A stretch of DNA of 64,000 bases from Cohnella caldifontis (GTDB lineage: Bacteria; Bacillota; Bacilli; Paenibacillales; Paenibacillaceae), in NCBI RefSeq assembly GCF_029360585.1, contig NZ_JAQZSJ010000024.1, positions 1-64,000 on the forward strand, written 5' to 3'. Under the pieces are notes generated by a model that saw only the letters and a list, made by a program, of their open reading frames with translations, did not search any database and was not told the DNA's origin. Each line of letters opens with the position of its first letter. Position 1 is the stretch's first letter. Made by a program: the position numbers and the translations under genes. Below are positions 51,178 to 60,373 of the stretch, in pieces.

Positions 51178-52578
51178 TCAGAATCCGAAATATTCCTTCG
51201 CGTTGTTGTAGGAAACGTTCTGCACGATCGTGCCGAGAAGCTCGGGATCGTTCGGGAACTCTCCGCCTTCGACCCACTCCCCGATCAGGTTGCAGAGGAT
51301 CCGGCGGAAATACTCGTGCCGGGTATAGGACAGGAAGCTCCGGGAATCCGTCAGCATGCCGACGAACCGGCTGAGCAAGCCCATGTCCGCGAGCGATTTC
51401 ATCTGGGCGATCATGCCCTCTTTCGTATCGTTGAACCACCAAGCGGAGCCGAATTGCAGCTTGCCCGGTATGCCGCCGCCTTGGAAGTTGCCGATCATGG
51501 AAGCGATAATCGGGTTTTGGGCCGGGTTGAGCGAATACAGCACGGTTTTCGGAAGCGCGTCCTCGCGCTCCAGCGCATCCAAGAGCCGGGCCAGCGGCTG
51601 CGCGATCGGGCTGTCGTTCATCGAATCGAAGCCGGTGTCCGGACCGAGCTTCGCGAACATGCGGGCGTTGTTGTTCCGCTGCGCGTTCATATGGTACTGC
51701 ATGACCCAGCCGCGTTCCGCGTATAGCTTGCCGAGATAGACCAGCGTGTACGTTTTGTATTTCTGCTCGTCCGCGAGGCTGACGGTTTCGCCGTTCAACG
51801 CCCGCGCGAAAATGCCCGCCGCTTCTTCCTTCGTCGTCTCGGCGAACGGAACGTAGTCGAGCGCGTGGTCCGATACCCGGCCGCCGACCGAATGGAAGAA
51901 ATCCACCCGCGACTTCAGCGCCGAAAGCAGCGCGTCGTAATCCCCGATCGGTTGTCCCCAGGCTCCTTCCAGCTTCCGGATCCATTCCCGGAATCCCGCT
52001 CGTTTGATCTCCAGTCCCTTATCCGGACGGAAGGACGGCAATACTGCGAAGCCGGCTCCTTGCTCTTCCCGCAGCTTGAGATGGAATTCGAGCGAGTCGG
52101 CCGGATCGTCGGTGGTACAGACGACCTTCACGTCCGATTTGCGGATCAGGTCGCGCGCGCCGAAGCCTTCGCCGTTCAGCTGGGCGTTCACTTTCTCCCA
52201 GATGACCGGAGCGTTCTTCTCGTTCAGGAGTTCATTCACCCCGAAATACCTTCTCAGCTCCAAATGGGACCAATGGTACAGCGGGTTGCCGATCGTCATC
52301 GGAACGGTGCGGGCATAGGCCAGGAACTTGTCGTAATCGCTTGCGTCCCCGGTCACGTATTTCTCTTCCACGCCGTTCGCGCGCATGGCTCTCCATTTGT
52401 AGTGATCTCCGTAGAGCCATACTTCCGTTATGTTCTTGTAGGTTTTGTTCTCGTAAATTTCCTGCGGGCTCAGGTGACAGTGGTAGTCGATGATGGGCAT
52501 CGATTTCGCGTAATCGTGATACAGGGCGACGGCCGTCCGGTTGTTCAGCAGAAAATTTTCTTCCATGAATCCTGCCAT
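51178..52578 (-). CDS. uxaC: Glucuronate (uronate) isomerase
   Basis: 466 residues, full-length UxaC. The metal-binding IIDYHCHL motif lies near residue 30; CTTDDPAD and FRPD segments and the C-terminal conserved blocks (SFLSYTRHEYFRRIL) are present. It converts D-glucuronate to D-fructuronate and D-galacturonate to D-tagaturonate. I chose ATG 52578 because AAAGGTGG lies ~11 bases upstream; the GTG at 52593 overlaps that site. It is monocistronic with a near-consensus promoter, a palindromic operator and a cre-like site. Adjacent oligosaccharide transport genes suggest pectin-type sugars. Confidence 0.93.
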   Translation of the reverse strand: MAGFMEENFLLNNRTAVALYHDYAKSMPIIDYHCHLSPQEIYENKTYKNITEVWLYGDHYKWRAMRANGVEEKYVTGDASDYDKFLAYARTVPMTIGNPLYHWSHLELRRYFGVNELLNEKNAPVIWEKVNAQLNGEGFGARDLIRKSDVKVVCTTDDPADSLEFHLKLREEQGAGFAVLPSFRPDKGLEIKRAGFREWIRKLEGAWGQPIGDYDALLSALKSRVDFFHSVGGRVSDHALDYVPFAETTKEEAAGIFARALNGETVSLADEQKYKTYTLVYLGKLYAERGWVMQYHMNAQRNNNARMFAKLGPDTGFDSMNDSPIAQPLARLLDALEREDALPKTVLYSLNPAQNPIIASMIGNFQGGGIPGKLQFGSAWWFNDTKEGMIAQMKSLADMGLLSRFVGMLTDSRSFLSYTRHEYFRRILCNLIGEWVEGGEFPNDPELLGTIVQNVSYNNAKEYFGF

Positions 52579-52608
52579 AAACGCCAATTCCACCTTTCAA
52601 GGTTCGGG

Positions 52609-52624
52609 ATAACAACGTTGTTAT
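52609..52624. promoter_or_regulatory. Palindromic operator upstream of uxaC
   Basis: ATAACAAC/GTTGTTAT, a perfect 16-bp palindrome about 10-25 bases downstream of the predicted transcription start. The form suits a LacI- or GntR-type uronate regulator (ExuR/UxuR class), which is not encoded in this window. Confidence 0.75.
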
Positions 52625-52639
52625 TTCCAGTCCTCTTCT

Positions 52640-52668
52640 ATCATAGGTGGAAACGGTTTTTCGTTCAA
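52640..52668 (-). promoter_or_regulatory. uxaC promoter with an overlapping cre-like site
   Basis: TTGAAC (52663-52668), 17-base spacer, TATGAT (52640-52645). The spacer contains TGGAAACGGTTTTT (plus strand, 52648-52661), which matches the catabolite-responsive element core with two mismatches at its right end, so CcpA repression is possible. Confidence 0.7.
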
Positions 52669-52721
52669 TCCTTATTTTGAAGCCGGCCCGCTCGTTTCAT
52701 CGTATTGACCGTCAGCCAAAG

Positions 52722-53597
52722 TTATCCTTTGATCGAGCCTAGCAGCGCGCCTTTGGCGAAATGTTTCTGCAAGAACGGATAGACAAGCAGGATCGGGACC
52801 GTCGCGACGACGATGACGGCCATTTTGACCGACTGATCGGGCGGCGGCACTTCGTTGTCCAGGCTGGAGCCGAATTCGAAGCCGCTGGCCAGTACGACGA
52901 TTTGGCGCAGCAGTACCTGGATCGGCCATTTGCTGCTGCTGTCCAGGTACAGAATGGCGTTCAAATACGTATTCCAATACGTGACGGCATAGAACAGCGA
53001 GATCGTCGCCAAGGCGGGCAGAGACAGCGGCAGCACGATCCGGAACAAAATGCCCCAGTCCGAGCACCCGTCGATTTTGGCGGACTCCTCGAGTCCATCC
53101 GGAATGTTCTGGAAAAAGTTTTTGAGAATGATCATGTTGAACGCGTTGACCGCGATCGGAAGAACGAGCGCGGCGTATTGGTCGACCAGGCCCAATTCCT
53201 TGACGACCAGGAACGTCGGAATCAGCCCGCCGTTGAACAGCATCGTGAAGACGACGGCGAACATGATGAACCTTCTGCCGTCCAAATCGCGCCTCGCCAG
53301 TCCGTATGCCATCATGCTGGAAATCAGCATGCTGAACGCGGTGCCGATCAGCGTGACGAGCACCGAGACGAGCATGGCTCTGAATATGGCGTTGGTGGAG
53401 AAAATGAACCGATACGCGTCGAAGCTCCATACCGTCGGTATGAGGACGAATTTCTTCACCGCGAGTTCGGCGCCGGTCGTGAAAGAGCCGGCAATGACGT
53501 GAACGAACGGCAAAAAGGAGACGAGCGCGATGATTCCCAAGAGCGCGTAATTGACGATCGAGAACAATCGGCCTCCAAAGGAGCGGTCTTCTACCAT
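52722..53597 (-). CDS. Oligosaccharide ABC transporter permease, LplC/YtcP type
   Basis: 291 residues with six membrane segments and the EAA loop (LEESAKIDGCSDWGILF), the second CUT1 permease of the LplB/LplC group. GGGAGG precedes ATG 53597, 20 bases after the partner permease. No terminator is evident before uxaC. The best-known relatives, B. subtilis YtcP/LplC, handle plant-polysaccharide fragments such as rhamnogalacturonan oligomers; here cargo is inferred from uxaC next door. Confidence 0.88.
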   Translation of the reverse strand: MVEDRSFGGRLFSIVNYALLGIIALVSFLPFVHVIAGSFTTGAELAVKKFVLIPTVWSFDAYRFIFSTNAIFRAMLVSVLVTLIGTAFSMLISSMMAYGLARRDLDGRRFIMFAVVFTMLFNGGLIPTFLVVKELGLVDQYAALVLPIAVNAFNMIILKNFFQNIPDGLEESAKIDGCSDWGILFRIVLPLSLPALATISLFYAVTYWNTYLNAILYLDSSSKWPIQVLLRQIVVLASGFEFGSSLDNEVPPPDQSVKMAVIVVATVPILLVYPFLQKHFAKGALLGSIKG

Positions 53598-53617
53598 GGC
53601 TTAACCTCCCGCGGGCG

Positions 53618-54541
53618 TCAATAGACGCCTTCTTCTCCCATTTTCTTGGCGAGTTTGTTCGCGGCGATGACGAGCACCAGCCCGATGACCGATTTGAAGA
53701 AACCGATCGCGGCGCTGTAACTGAACTGTCCCTGCTTCAAAGCCGCCGTATAGACGTAGGTATCGATGATTTCGGCCACGTCCCTGTTCATGGAGTTGAG
53801 GAGCAGATACACGTGCTCGAAGCCAAGCTCCAGGACATCCCCGATTTTCAGGATGAGCAGCACGATGATGACGCTCCGGAGCGCCGGAAGCGTAATGTGC
53901 CATATTTGGCGGAACCGTCCTGCCCCGTCCATCCGGGCCGCTTCGTACAGCTGCGGGTCGATGGACGCGATAGCCGCCAGATAGATGATGGTTCCCCAGC
54001 CTGCTTCCCGCCAGATGACCTGATAAATGTACATCGGCCGGAACCAGTGCGAATTGAGCAGGAAGTTGATCGGTTCATGGCCGAAATAGACCAACAACTC
54101 GTTGATGATCCCCCCGTCCATGGTCAGCATGACGTATCCGATCGAAACGATGATGACCCATGACATGAAGTGCGGAATGTACACGATCGTCTGGATCGTC
54201 CGCTTGAACGCGGATAACCGGACTTCGTTCAGCATCATCGCGAGGATGATCGGCACCGGAAAGAAAAACGCGAGGTTCATCGCGAACAAAATGAGCGTAT
54301 TGCTCAGAATGCGCCAAAAGTCCGGTTCGGTGAACAGCCGTTTGAAATGCTCCAAGCCGACCCAGTCGCTGTGCGCGATTCCGGTATACGGTTTGAAATC
54401 CTGGAAGGAGATGATCAAGCCGTACATCGGCGCGTACTTGAAAATCAGAAAATAGACGATGCCCGGCAGGATCATCACATAGAGCCATTTGTTGCGCTTC
54501 AGCCGCTGTTTCAATTCCCTGCGATGCGCTATTGCCTGCAT
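53618..54541 (-). CDS. Oligosaccharide ABC transporter permease, LplB/YteP type
   Basis: 307 residues with six membrane segments, a basic N-terminal region and the EAA loop (LYEAARMDGAGRFRQIW). GGGAGG lies 10 bases before ATG 54541. It follows the first binding-protein gene after a gap holding a very strong hairpin. It pairs with the LplC-type permease; no ATPase gene is present, so a shared MsmX-type ATPase is expected. Confidence 0.88.
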   Translation of the reverse strand: MQAIAHRRELKQRLKRNKWLYVMILPGIVYFLIFKYAPMYGLIISFQDFKPYTGIAHSDWVGLEHFKRLFTEPDFWRILSNTLILFAMNLAFFFPVPIILAMMLNEVRLSAFKRTIQTIVYIPHFMSWVIIVSIGYVMLTMDGGIINELLVYFGHEPINFLLNSHWFRPMYIYQVIWREAGWGTIIYLAAIASIDPQLYEAARMDGAGRFRQIWHITLPALRSVIIVLLILKIGDVLELGFEHVYLLLNSMNRDVAEIIDTYVYTAALKQGQFSYSAAIGFFKSVIGLVLVIAANKLAKKMGEEGVY

Positions 54542-54614
54542 GCGGATTTTTCCTCCCTGCGTGAGCGGCTTTCGTTACGTTCGAAAAGACGCATGATGGG
54601 GAACGCCATCCCTT

Positions 54615-54655
54615 CGCGAAAGAGCCGTTGACGAGAACATCAACAGCTCTTCGCG
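54615..54655 (-). terminator. Strong intercistronic hairpin between binding protein and permeases
   Basis: A stem of about 16 bp (one bulge, one G-U pair) with a loop of about 8 bases, just after the binding-protein stop. There is no clear T run. It may partly terminate transcription or protect the upstream message, giving excess binding protein. Confidence 0.7.
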
Positions 54656-54668
54656 GTCGTTCAAGGGA

Positions 54669-56231
54669 TTATTTCTTGTAAACGGCGTTATATTCTTCGA
54701 TGATCTTGTCGCCGCCCCGCTTCTTCCAGTCGTCGATGGCTTTCTGGAATCCGGCGGCGTCGATTTTGCCGTAAATGTACTGGTATGTGGCGTCTTTGAT
54801 CACGTCTTGCAGCTGCACGCCTTGCTCGTTGTAAGTTTTCGAATCGAGCGCCGCGGTCGGGTCGTTGATCATGATCTTCTCGTTTTCCCGGAGCAGCTGC
54901 TCGGCCTTGATCCGCGCTTCGAGCGTATAGTAGCCGTACAGGCGCCCGTTCGTTTCTTCTTCGCCGATCACGCTGTCCTTGAAACCTTTGACTTCGCGTT
55001 GAATGAGGTCTTTGTTGTCCGTTTCCTTGGCTTTGCCGTCGACCACTTCGTAATGCGCGCCTTGGATGCCCCAGAACATCACGTTGGACACTTCCGGCGT
55101 CATCATCTTGTCGAAGAACGCCAGGATTTCCTTCAGGCGGGCTTCGTCCTTGATGGCCATTTTCGGGAACAGCACGACGTTGTTATACCCCGGAATCGAC
55201 CAGGTCGTCGCCGTGCCGTCCGGACCTTTGATGAGCGCGGCCGTATCGACGACGGCATCCGGCACGTTTTTCACGAGGTTCGCGTACAGCTGCGTGTCGA
55301 CGTCCTGCATGGAGCCGATGTAGATGCCGGCTTTGCCGCTCGTGAACAGGTTCACGCTGTCCGTTTTGCTCGTCGCGGCGAAATCTTTGTTGATGTAGCC
55401 GGCGTCGCGGACTTTCTTGAACCAATCCATCGTGGCGATGTATTCCGGGAATTCGAATTCCGGCGCCAGCTTGCCGTCCTTCTCGCCCCAGTTGTTCGGC
55501 GTATGGAACCAGGAAGCGACCGTCTTGAACGCGCCGTAGATCAGGTCGTTCCGGTCCGTGATGCCGACCGTGTCCTTCTGGCCGTTGCCGTCCGGATCGT
55601 TCTCGGTGAACGCTTTCGCCATCGCGAAGACGTCGTCGATCGTCTGAGGCTCTTTGAGGCCCAGCTTATCGGCCCAGTCTTTGCGGTAGACGATGCCTTG
55701 GCGGGCAAGCGGACGTCCGATATACAAGGAATACAGCTTGCCGTCGACTTTGGTGTTTTCCAGGATTTGCGGCTTCAGCTTGGACAGGTTCGGGAACTCG
55801 GAGAGGTACGGCCCGATTTCCCAGAATTGTCCGTCGCGGATGCCTTCTTTCATTTGAATGAAGGTCGACTGGTTTTTCAGGTACGTGACCTCCGGCAGCG
55901 CGCCGGTCGCGAAGGACGCGTTCAGTTTGTCCTCATACGTGTCCGCGGGGAAGAATTGATAGGTCAAATCCGTGTTCGTCAGTTTCTCGATTTCCTTCTC
56001 GATCGTGTCCGGCGGCGTCTCGGCGATGTTGAGCGGAAGCATGATCGTGATCTTGGTCGGCTCCTTGGCGGATTCCGAGGGCGATGCGGACGGGGATGCT
56101 CCGCCCGACGTCGATCCGCTGCCGGCCGGCGACGGGCTGGATTCCGTTTTCTTGTCCCCGCCGCATGCCGTCAGCACGAGGGTAAACGCCAGAATCAAGC
56201 TGGTCAGGACCGAAACTCGTTTTCTGTACAT
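54669..56231 (-). CDS. Oligosaccharide-binding lipoprotein, LplA/YtcQ type (copy 1)
   Basis: 520 residues. Lipobox LTAC at ~19-22, a Ser/Pro/Gly-rich linker, then the family blocks FWEIGPYLSEFPNL, RQGIVYRKDW, DPDGNGQKDTVG and YGAFKTVASWFHTPNNW. GGAGG lies upstream of ATG 56231. It heads the transport operon. The next gene upstream (56453) is a paralogue sharing all those blocks but has its own terminator, so the two are tandem duplicates with separate transcription. Confidence 0.9.
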   Translation of the reverse strand: MYRKRVSVLTSLILAFTLVLTACGGDKKTESSPSPAGSGSTSGGASPSASPSESAKEPTKITIMLPLNIAETPPDTIEKEIEKLTNTDLTYQFFPADTYEDKLNASFATGALPEVTYLKNQSTFIQMKEGIRDGQFWEIGPYLSEFPNLSKLKPQILENTKVDGKLYSLYIGRPLARQGIVYRKDWADKLGLKEPQTIDDVFAMAKAFTENDPDGNGQKDTVGITDRNDLIYGAFKTVASWFHTPNNWGEKDGKLAPEFEFPEYIATMDWFKKVRDAGYINKDFAATSKTDSVNLFTSGKAGIYIGSMQDVDTQLYANLVKNVPDAVVDTAALIKGPDGTATTWSIPGYNNVVLFPKMAIKDEARLKEILAFFDKMMTPEVSNVMFWGIQGAHYEVVDGKAKETDNKDLIQREVKGFKDSVIGEEETNGRLYGYYTLEARIKAEQLLRENEKIMINDPTAALDSKTYNEQGVQLQDVIKDATYQYIYGKIDAAGFQKAIDDWKKRGGDKIIEEYNAVYKK

Positions 56232-56396
56232 ACCGCTATGACCTCCAAAATCGAATTTGTTTGTTGCACCTTCACCGTACCGGGGCGCGCTTTGGTGCGT
56301 AAACAATCATTTGCTCATTTCGGAGGTTCCAAAGGCATAACGGCGCGGAATCCGAGACAATGATTATCGCCATTGCTAATGACACTTTCGGCGTAA

Positions 56397-56421
56397 AAAC
56401 AAAAAAGCTGCCCCCGGCAGC
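56397..56421 (-). terminator. Terminator of the second binding-protein gene
   Basis: The stem GCTGCC/GGCAGC with a 3-base loop is followed by TTTTTTGTTTTT on the minus strand, separating the tandem binding-protein genes. Confidence 0.9.
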
Positions 56422-56452
56422 GATCTGCGCGATTAGGACAGCTTGGCAGGGG

Positions 56453-57979
56453 TTATCCCGCCTCGTTCTGATTTCGATAGGACGTCTCGTACTCCTGGAT
56501 GACCTGGCGGCCGCCGGCGTTTTCCCAGCGCTTCACCTGATCTTGGAATCCGGCTAGATCGAGGAAACCGAGAATATATTGATAGGTCGCGTCCGTGACG
56601 ATCTTGGTCAATTCCACGCCCCGCTCGTCGAACGTCTTCGAATCGAGGTTCACGGTCGGGTCGGGGACGGTGAACTTCTCGTTGTCGTTGCTCAGCCGGT
56701 CGGCCAGATCGGCCATCGGCTCGTGGGATTCGATCGGCAAGACGTTCGGATTGTTGATGTCCGCGATCATGAGCGTGTACAGCGGACTCACTTCGCTTAC
56801 CCGAAGCGCGTAGGTTTCCTCGGGCAGGACGACTTTCCCGTTCGACAGCGTATAATGGACGTTCTCGATGCCGTATTTCATGATATTGCTGACGTCTTTC
56901 TCCATCGTACGGTCGAAAAAGGCCAAAATCCGCTTTAATTCGTCTTCGGTCGGAATCGTCTTGCGGGAAAACAGGAACAGCCCGTTGTAATTCGGAATCG
57001 ACCACACCCGGCTGCCCAATGGGCCCATGATCCGGTTCACCAGCGTGAACTCCGTCTTCGGATTATAGGCTTTCGCTTGTTCCAGCAGCCGCTGCACGTC
57101 GGTCATGCTGCCGACGTATACGCCGGCGACTCCCCGGATCAGCAGGTCGCGCTGCTGCTCTTTGCTGGTGATCGCGAAATCGGTGTTGATCAACTCTTCC
57201 CGGAACAGCTTCCGCATGAAATCCATCGTATCGATGTACGCCTGGGTCTCGAACTCCGGCACGAACGTCGATTCGCGCCGCTCCCAGTTGTTCGGCGTCC
57301 CGAAATAGGAGCTGAGCGTTTTGAAGGCGCCGTATACCAGGTCGTTGCGATCCGCCAAACCGACGGTGTCCTTGCGCCCGTTTCCGTCCGGATCGTCCCA
57401 CGTGAAGCGGCGCAGCACCTCGTACAGCTCATCGAGCGTTCCGGGCGGCTGCAGGCCGAGCCGGTCGAGCCAATCTTTCCGGATGATCAGTCCTTGCCGG
57501 GACGAGGGGCGTTCGGTATAAAGGCCGTAAATTTTGCCGTCCACCGCCCCCTGCTCCAGAATCTCCTTCTTGAGCCGCGCCAGATTGGGATAATCCTGCA
57601 GGTAGGGACCGATTTCCCAGAAGGCGCCGGATCGGATCGCGCTCTTCGCGATCATGTAATCCGTCCGCTTGACGAAATTCACCTGTTTTACCGTGTTCGT
57701 CGACAACGCCGTGTTCAATTTGTCCGTGTAGATCCCGTCCGGGACCCATTCGATGTCGAGGCGCGTGCCCGTCAGACGGGCGATTTCGTCCATGATGCCC
57801 GAATCCGGCGGATTCGGAAAATGCAGCGGAGCCATGATGGAGATGGAAGGAACGTCGGCAGCCGCAGCCCTGGGCGAACCGGCGTCCCGGCTGCAGGACG
57901 TCAGCAGCAAGACGGCGAGCAGAGAGACCATGGAGAATAAGGAAGGGATTCGGCGAAATCCCGTCGAACTTCTATTCAA
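56453..57979 (-). CDS. Oligosaccharide-binding lipoprotein, LplA/YtcQ type (copy 2)
   Basis: 508 residues. Lipobox LTSC at ~26-29; blocks FWEIGPYLQDYPNL, RQGLIIRKDW, DPDGNGRKDTVG, YGAFKTLSSYFGTPNNW, clearly paralogous to the gene at 54669. The TTG start at 57979 has AGGAGG 4 bases upstream. It is divergent from the membrane-bound AraC regulator with only 45 bases between the two starts, and ends at a strong terminator. It may supply a second ligand specificity or act with the divergent sensor. Confidence 0.9.
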   Translation of the reverse strand: MNRSSTGFRRIPSLFSMVSLLAVLLLTSCSRDAGSPRAAAADVPSISIMAPLHFPNPPDSGIMDEIARLTGTRLDIEWVPDGIYTDKLNTALSTNTVKQVNFVKRTDYMIAKSAIRSGAFWEIGPYLQDYPNLARLKKEILEQGAVDGKIYGLYTERPSSRQGLIIRKDWLDRLGLQPPGTLDELYEVLRRFTWDDPDGNGRKDTVGLADRNDLVYGAFKTLSSYFGTPNNWERRESTFVPEFETQAYIDTMDFMRKLFREELINTDFAITSKEQQRDLLIRGVAGVYVGSMTDVQRLLEQAKAYNPKTEFTLVNRIMGPLGSRVWSIPNYNGLFLFSRKTIPTEDELKRILAFFDRTMEKDVSNIMKYGIENVHYTLSNGKVVLPEETYALRVSEVSPLYTLMIADINNPNVLPIESHEPMADLADRLSNDNEKFTVPDPTVNLDSKTFDERGVELTKIVTDATYQYILGFLDLAGFQDQVKRWENAGGRQVIQEYETSYRNQNEAG

Positions 57980-58024
57980 AGGCCCTCCTCCTTGCCCAGA
58001 ATCTTTTCCGATCGGTGGGATCCC

Positions 58025-60262
58025 ATGCGTTCCATGAGTTTCCTCAGCAAATTAACGCTGTTCGCCTTCGTGCTGTGCACGGTGCCCGTGGTGTTCATCG
58101 GCGCCTTCTCGTATACCCTCTCCTCGAACCAGATCCAGGAGAAAGTGAACCAGAGCAAGATGCAGTTGCTGATGCAGACGAGCGCCAACGTAGAGCTGAT
58201 CATGAAGACGATCTCCCATACGATGAACCAGGCTCTCAGTTCCACGGTGGTCAAGCAATCGCTGAACAAAGACATGACGCCGAAAGACTTCATGACCTAT
58301 AACGATCTCCGCAACGAGCTGCAGCATATGCAGTCGTTCGATACGAAGCTCCAGGACGTGGTGCTCGTGAACCGCCGCTTCGATTGGATGATCAAGAACT
58401 CGGGAATCTACCGCCTCAACCAATATGCCTACAGCTCCCAATTGAAGAAAATGATCGATACCGAAGGGGACGGCGCTTGGGCGCTGTTGCCGAGCTATTG
58501 GTTTCTCAGTGAGGAAAACGCTTCCAATCCTGATTGCAATTATACCATAAGTCTCGTGAAGAAGCTTCCGACCATCGGACCCGATAAATACGGAATGGCG
58601 CTCGCCAACTTGTCCGCCTGCAGCCTGGGGCAGTTCGTGCAATACGATCTCGAGGATTTCGCGTCCGTCATGATCCTTGACGACCAGTACCGGATCCTGT
58701 TTCACTCCGATCCTTCCATGATCGGCAAGTCCGTCATGTCGACCGGATTCGTGCAGTACGGCTCGCTTGCCGCACCAATCGGCCAGTTCGACGCCACGAT
58801 CGACGGCAAACCTTATACCGTTAACTATATCCGATCCAATTACAACGGATGGGTCTATCTGTCCACGGTTTCGATCGACAGTTTAACGAAAGAGTCGGAC
58901 AAGATCGGCTTGACGACCGCTGCCGTTTGCCTCCTTCTGCTGCTCCTGCTGTTGGTGATGGCATGGCTGGGTTCGCGCCGCATGTACTCCCCGATCCAGC
59001 AGCTCATGAATTATTTGACCGAATCGAACAAGCGTCTGGAGCGGGAAGTGCACCGCCATCTCCCGCAAGTGCGCACCTACTTGTTGACCCAGGCGTTCCA
59101 GGGTCAAGTGCGGCCGTCCGTAGTACGGGAGAAGCTGGTCCAATACGGCTATGGGCCGCAAATGGAGCGGTGGCGCACGATGAGCGTCCTGACGATTCAG
59201 ATCGACACGCTCGAAGGCACCCGGTACGGGAAGAACGACCTCGATCTGCTGCTCTTCGCGGCCCAGAACATCGTCGAAGAGTCCATTCCCGAGGCGGAAC
59301 GCCTGCACCCGGTGCTGATGGAACAGGCCATCGTCATCCTGGTCGGCAGCCCGGACGTGGATCCGGACGTATTCGATCCGTTCCTCTACGCGATGACCGA
59401 GCGGTTGCAGCAGCAGATCCAGATGTACTTGAACCTGCCGGTCAGCATCGGACTCAGCCTGCCCTTCCGCGACCTCGCCAACGTGCCCGCGGCGTACCGG
59501 GAAGGCTTGGAAGCTTTGCGGCTGCGGATCGCGCTGGGCCAAGGCATCATCATCCGATACGAGAACCTGAACGAAGGCAAGCCTTACTTAAGCCTGAGTT
59601 ATCCGTACCAGCACGAGAATGATCTGATCGACGCCATCAAGCTGGCCGAGACGGACAAGGCCCGGGAATCGCTGCGGCAATTCATGGCGGCGGCGATCCA
59701 GACCGACTTGCATCCGCGCGATTTTCAGATCCCGCTTGCCCGTCTGCTGAACAGTCTGCTGACCGTCATGCAAGAATCCGGCGTGGGCCAGCGGTCGTTC
59801 CAACGTCCGTACGGTTCGTTCTACGAAGAGTTGTTCCGCCTGCCGATCGCGTCGGAAATCGAAGATTGGTTCTGGCAGCGAATCATCCAGCCGATGATCG
59901 TCGTCTTCCAAAACCGGCAAAACTCGCAATACCAGAACATTTCCGAGAAAGTGATCGACCTGATCCAACGCGAGTACGACACCGACCTGACGCTGGAAGC
60001 CTGCGCCTCCCGGCTGCATTTTAACGCCAACTATCTCAGCAGCGTATTCCGCAAAGAAACGAACCACTCGTTCAGCGAATATTTGACGTCGTACCGGTTC
60101 AGCATGGCGAAGCGATGGCTGAAGGACACGGACATGCCGATCAAGGACATCGCGGAGAAGCTGCGCTATAACAATCCGCAGAACTTCATCCGTTCTTTCC
60201 GCAAGGTGGAAGGCATGACGCCGGGACAGTACAGGAGCAAGTACGTCGATCTGAACGGTTGA
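58025..60262 (+). CDS. Membrane-bound AraC-family sensor-regulator (YtdP-like)
   Basis: 745 residues. Membrane segments at ~9-30 and ~295-317 enclose an extracellular Cache-like sensor; a cytoplasmic region with a GGDEF-like but degenerate middle and C-terminal AraC helix-turn-helix pair (~645-740, with LEACASRLHFNANYLSSVF and the YNNPQNFIRSFRKVEG block) follow. This one-component design, sensing outside and binding DNA inside, is that of B. subtilis YtdP. I chose ATG 58025 (GGTGGGAT upstream); a TTG at 57992 is unlikely. It should activate the divergent transport genes. Confidence 0.88.
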   Translation: MRSMSFLSKLTLFAFVLCTVPVVFIGAFSYTLSSNQIQEKVNQSKMQLLMQTSANVELIMKTISHTMNQALSSTVVKQSLNKDMTPKDFMTYNDLRNELQHMQSFDTKLQDVVLVNRRFDWMIKNSGIYRLNQYAYSSQLKKMIDTEGDGAWALLPSYWFLSEENASNPDCNYTISLVKKLPTIGPDKYGMALANLSACSLGQFVQYDLEDFASVMILDDQYRILFHSDPSMIGKSVMSTGFVQYGSLAAPIGQFDATIDGKPYTVNYIRSNYNGWVYLSTVSIDSLTKESDKIGLTTAAVCLLLLLLLLVMAWLGSRRMYSPIQQLMNYLTESNKRLEREVHRHLPQVRTYLLTQAFQGQVRPSVVREKLVQYGYGPQMERWRTMSVLTIQIDTLEGTRYGKNDLDLLLFAAQNIVEESIPEAERLHPVLMEQAIVILVGSPDVDPDVFDPFLYAMTERLQQQIQMYLNLPVSIGLSLPFRDLANVPAAYREGLEALRLRIALGQGIIIRYENLNEGKPYLSLSYPYQHENDLIDAIKLAETDKARESLRQFMAAAIQTDLHPRDFQIPLARLLNSLLTVMQESGVGQRSFQRPYGSFYEELFRLPIASEIEDWFWQRIIQPMIVVFQNRQNSQYQNISEKVIDLIQREYDTDLTLEACASRLHFNANYLSSVFRKETNHSFSEYLTSYRFSMAKRWLKDTDMPIKDIAEKLRYNNPQNFIRSFRKVEGMTPGQYRSKYVDLNG

Positions 60263-60295
60263 ATATCAGATCTTCTGACTTTCATAACGCGCATG

Positions 60296-60327
60296 AATCT
60301 GACCATTTTCTCATGGTCAGATTTTTC
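60296..60327 (+). terminator. Terminator of the AraC regulator gene
   Basis: The stem AATCTGACCAT/ATGGTCAGATT with a 6-base loop is followed by TTTTT. It lies 34 bases past the stop. Confidence 0.93.
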
Positions 60328-60373
60328 GTATATTTGCCATATCCCATACAAACGACAAGGATGCGTGATCTGG

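Noticed and set aside
51017-51985. Upstream extension of the YcaO frame by 323 codons
   Set aside because: This part lies antisense-free but out of frame within uxaC and is Arg/Gly-rich; the ATG at 51016 has GGGAGGTG and begins exactly where the family domain begins.
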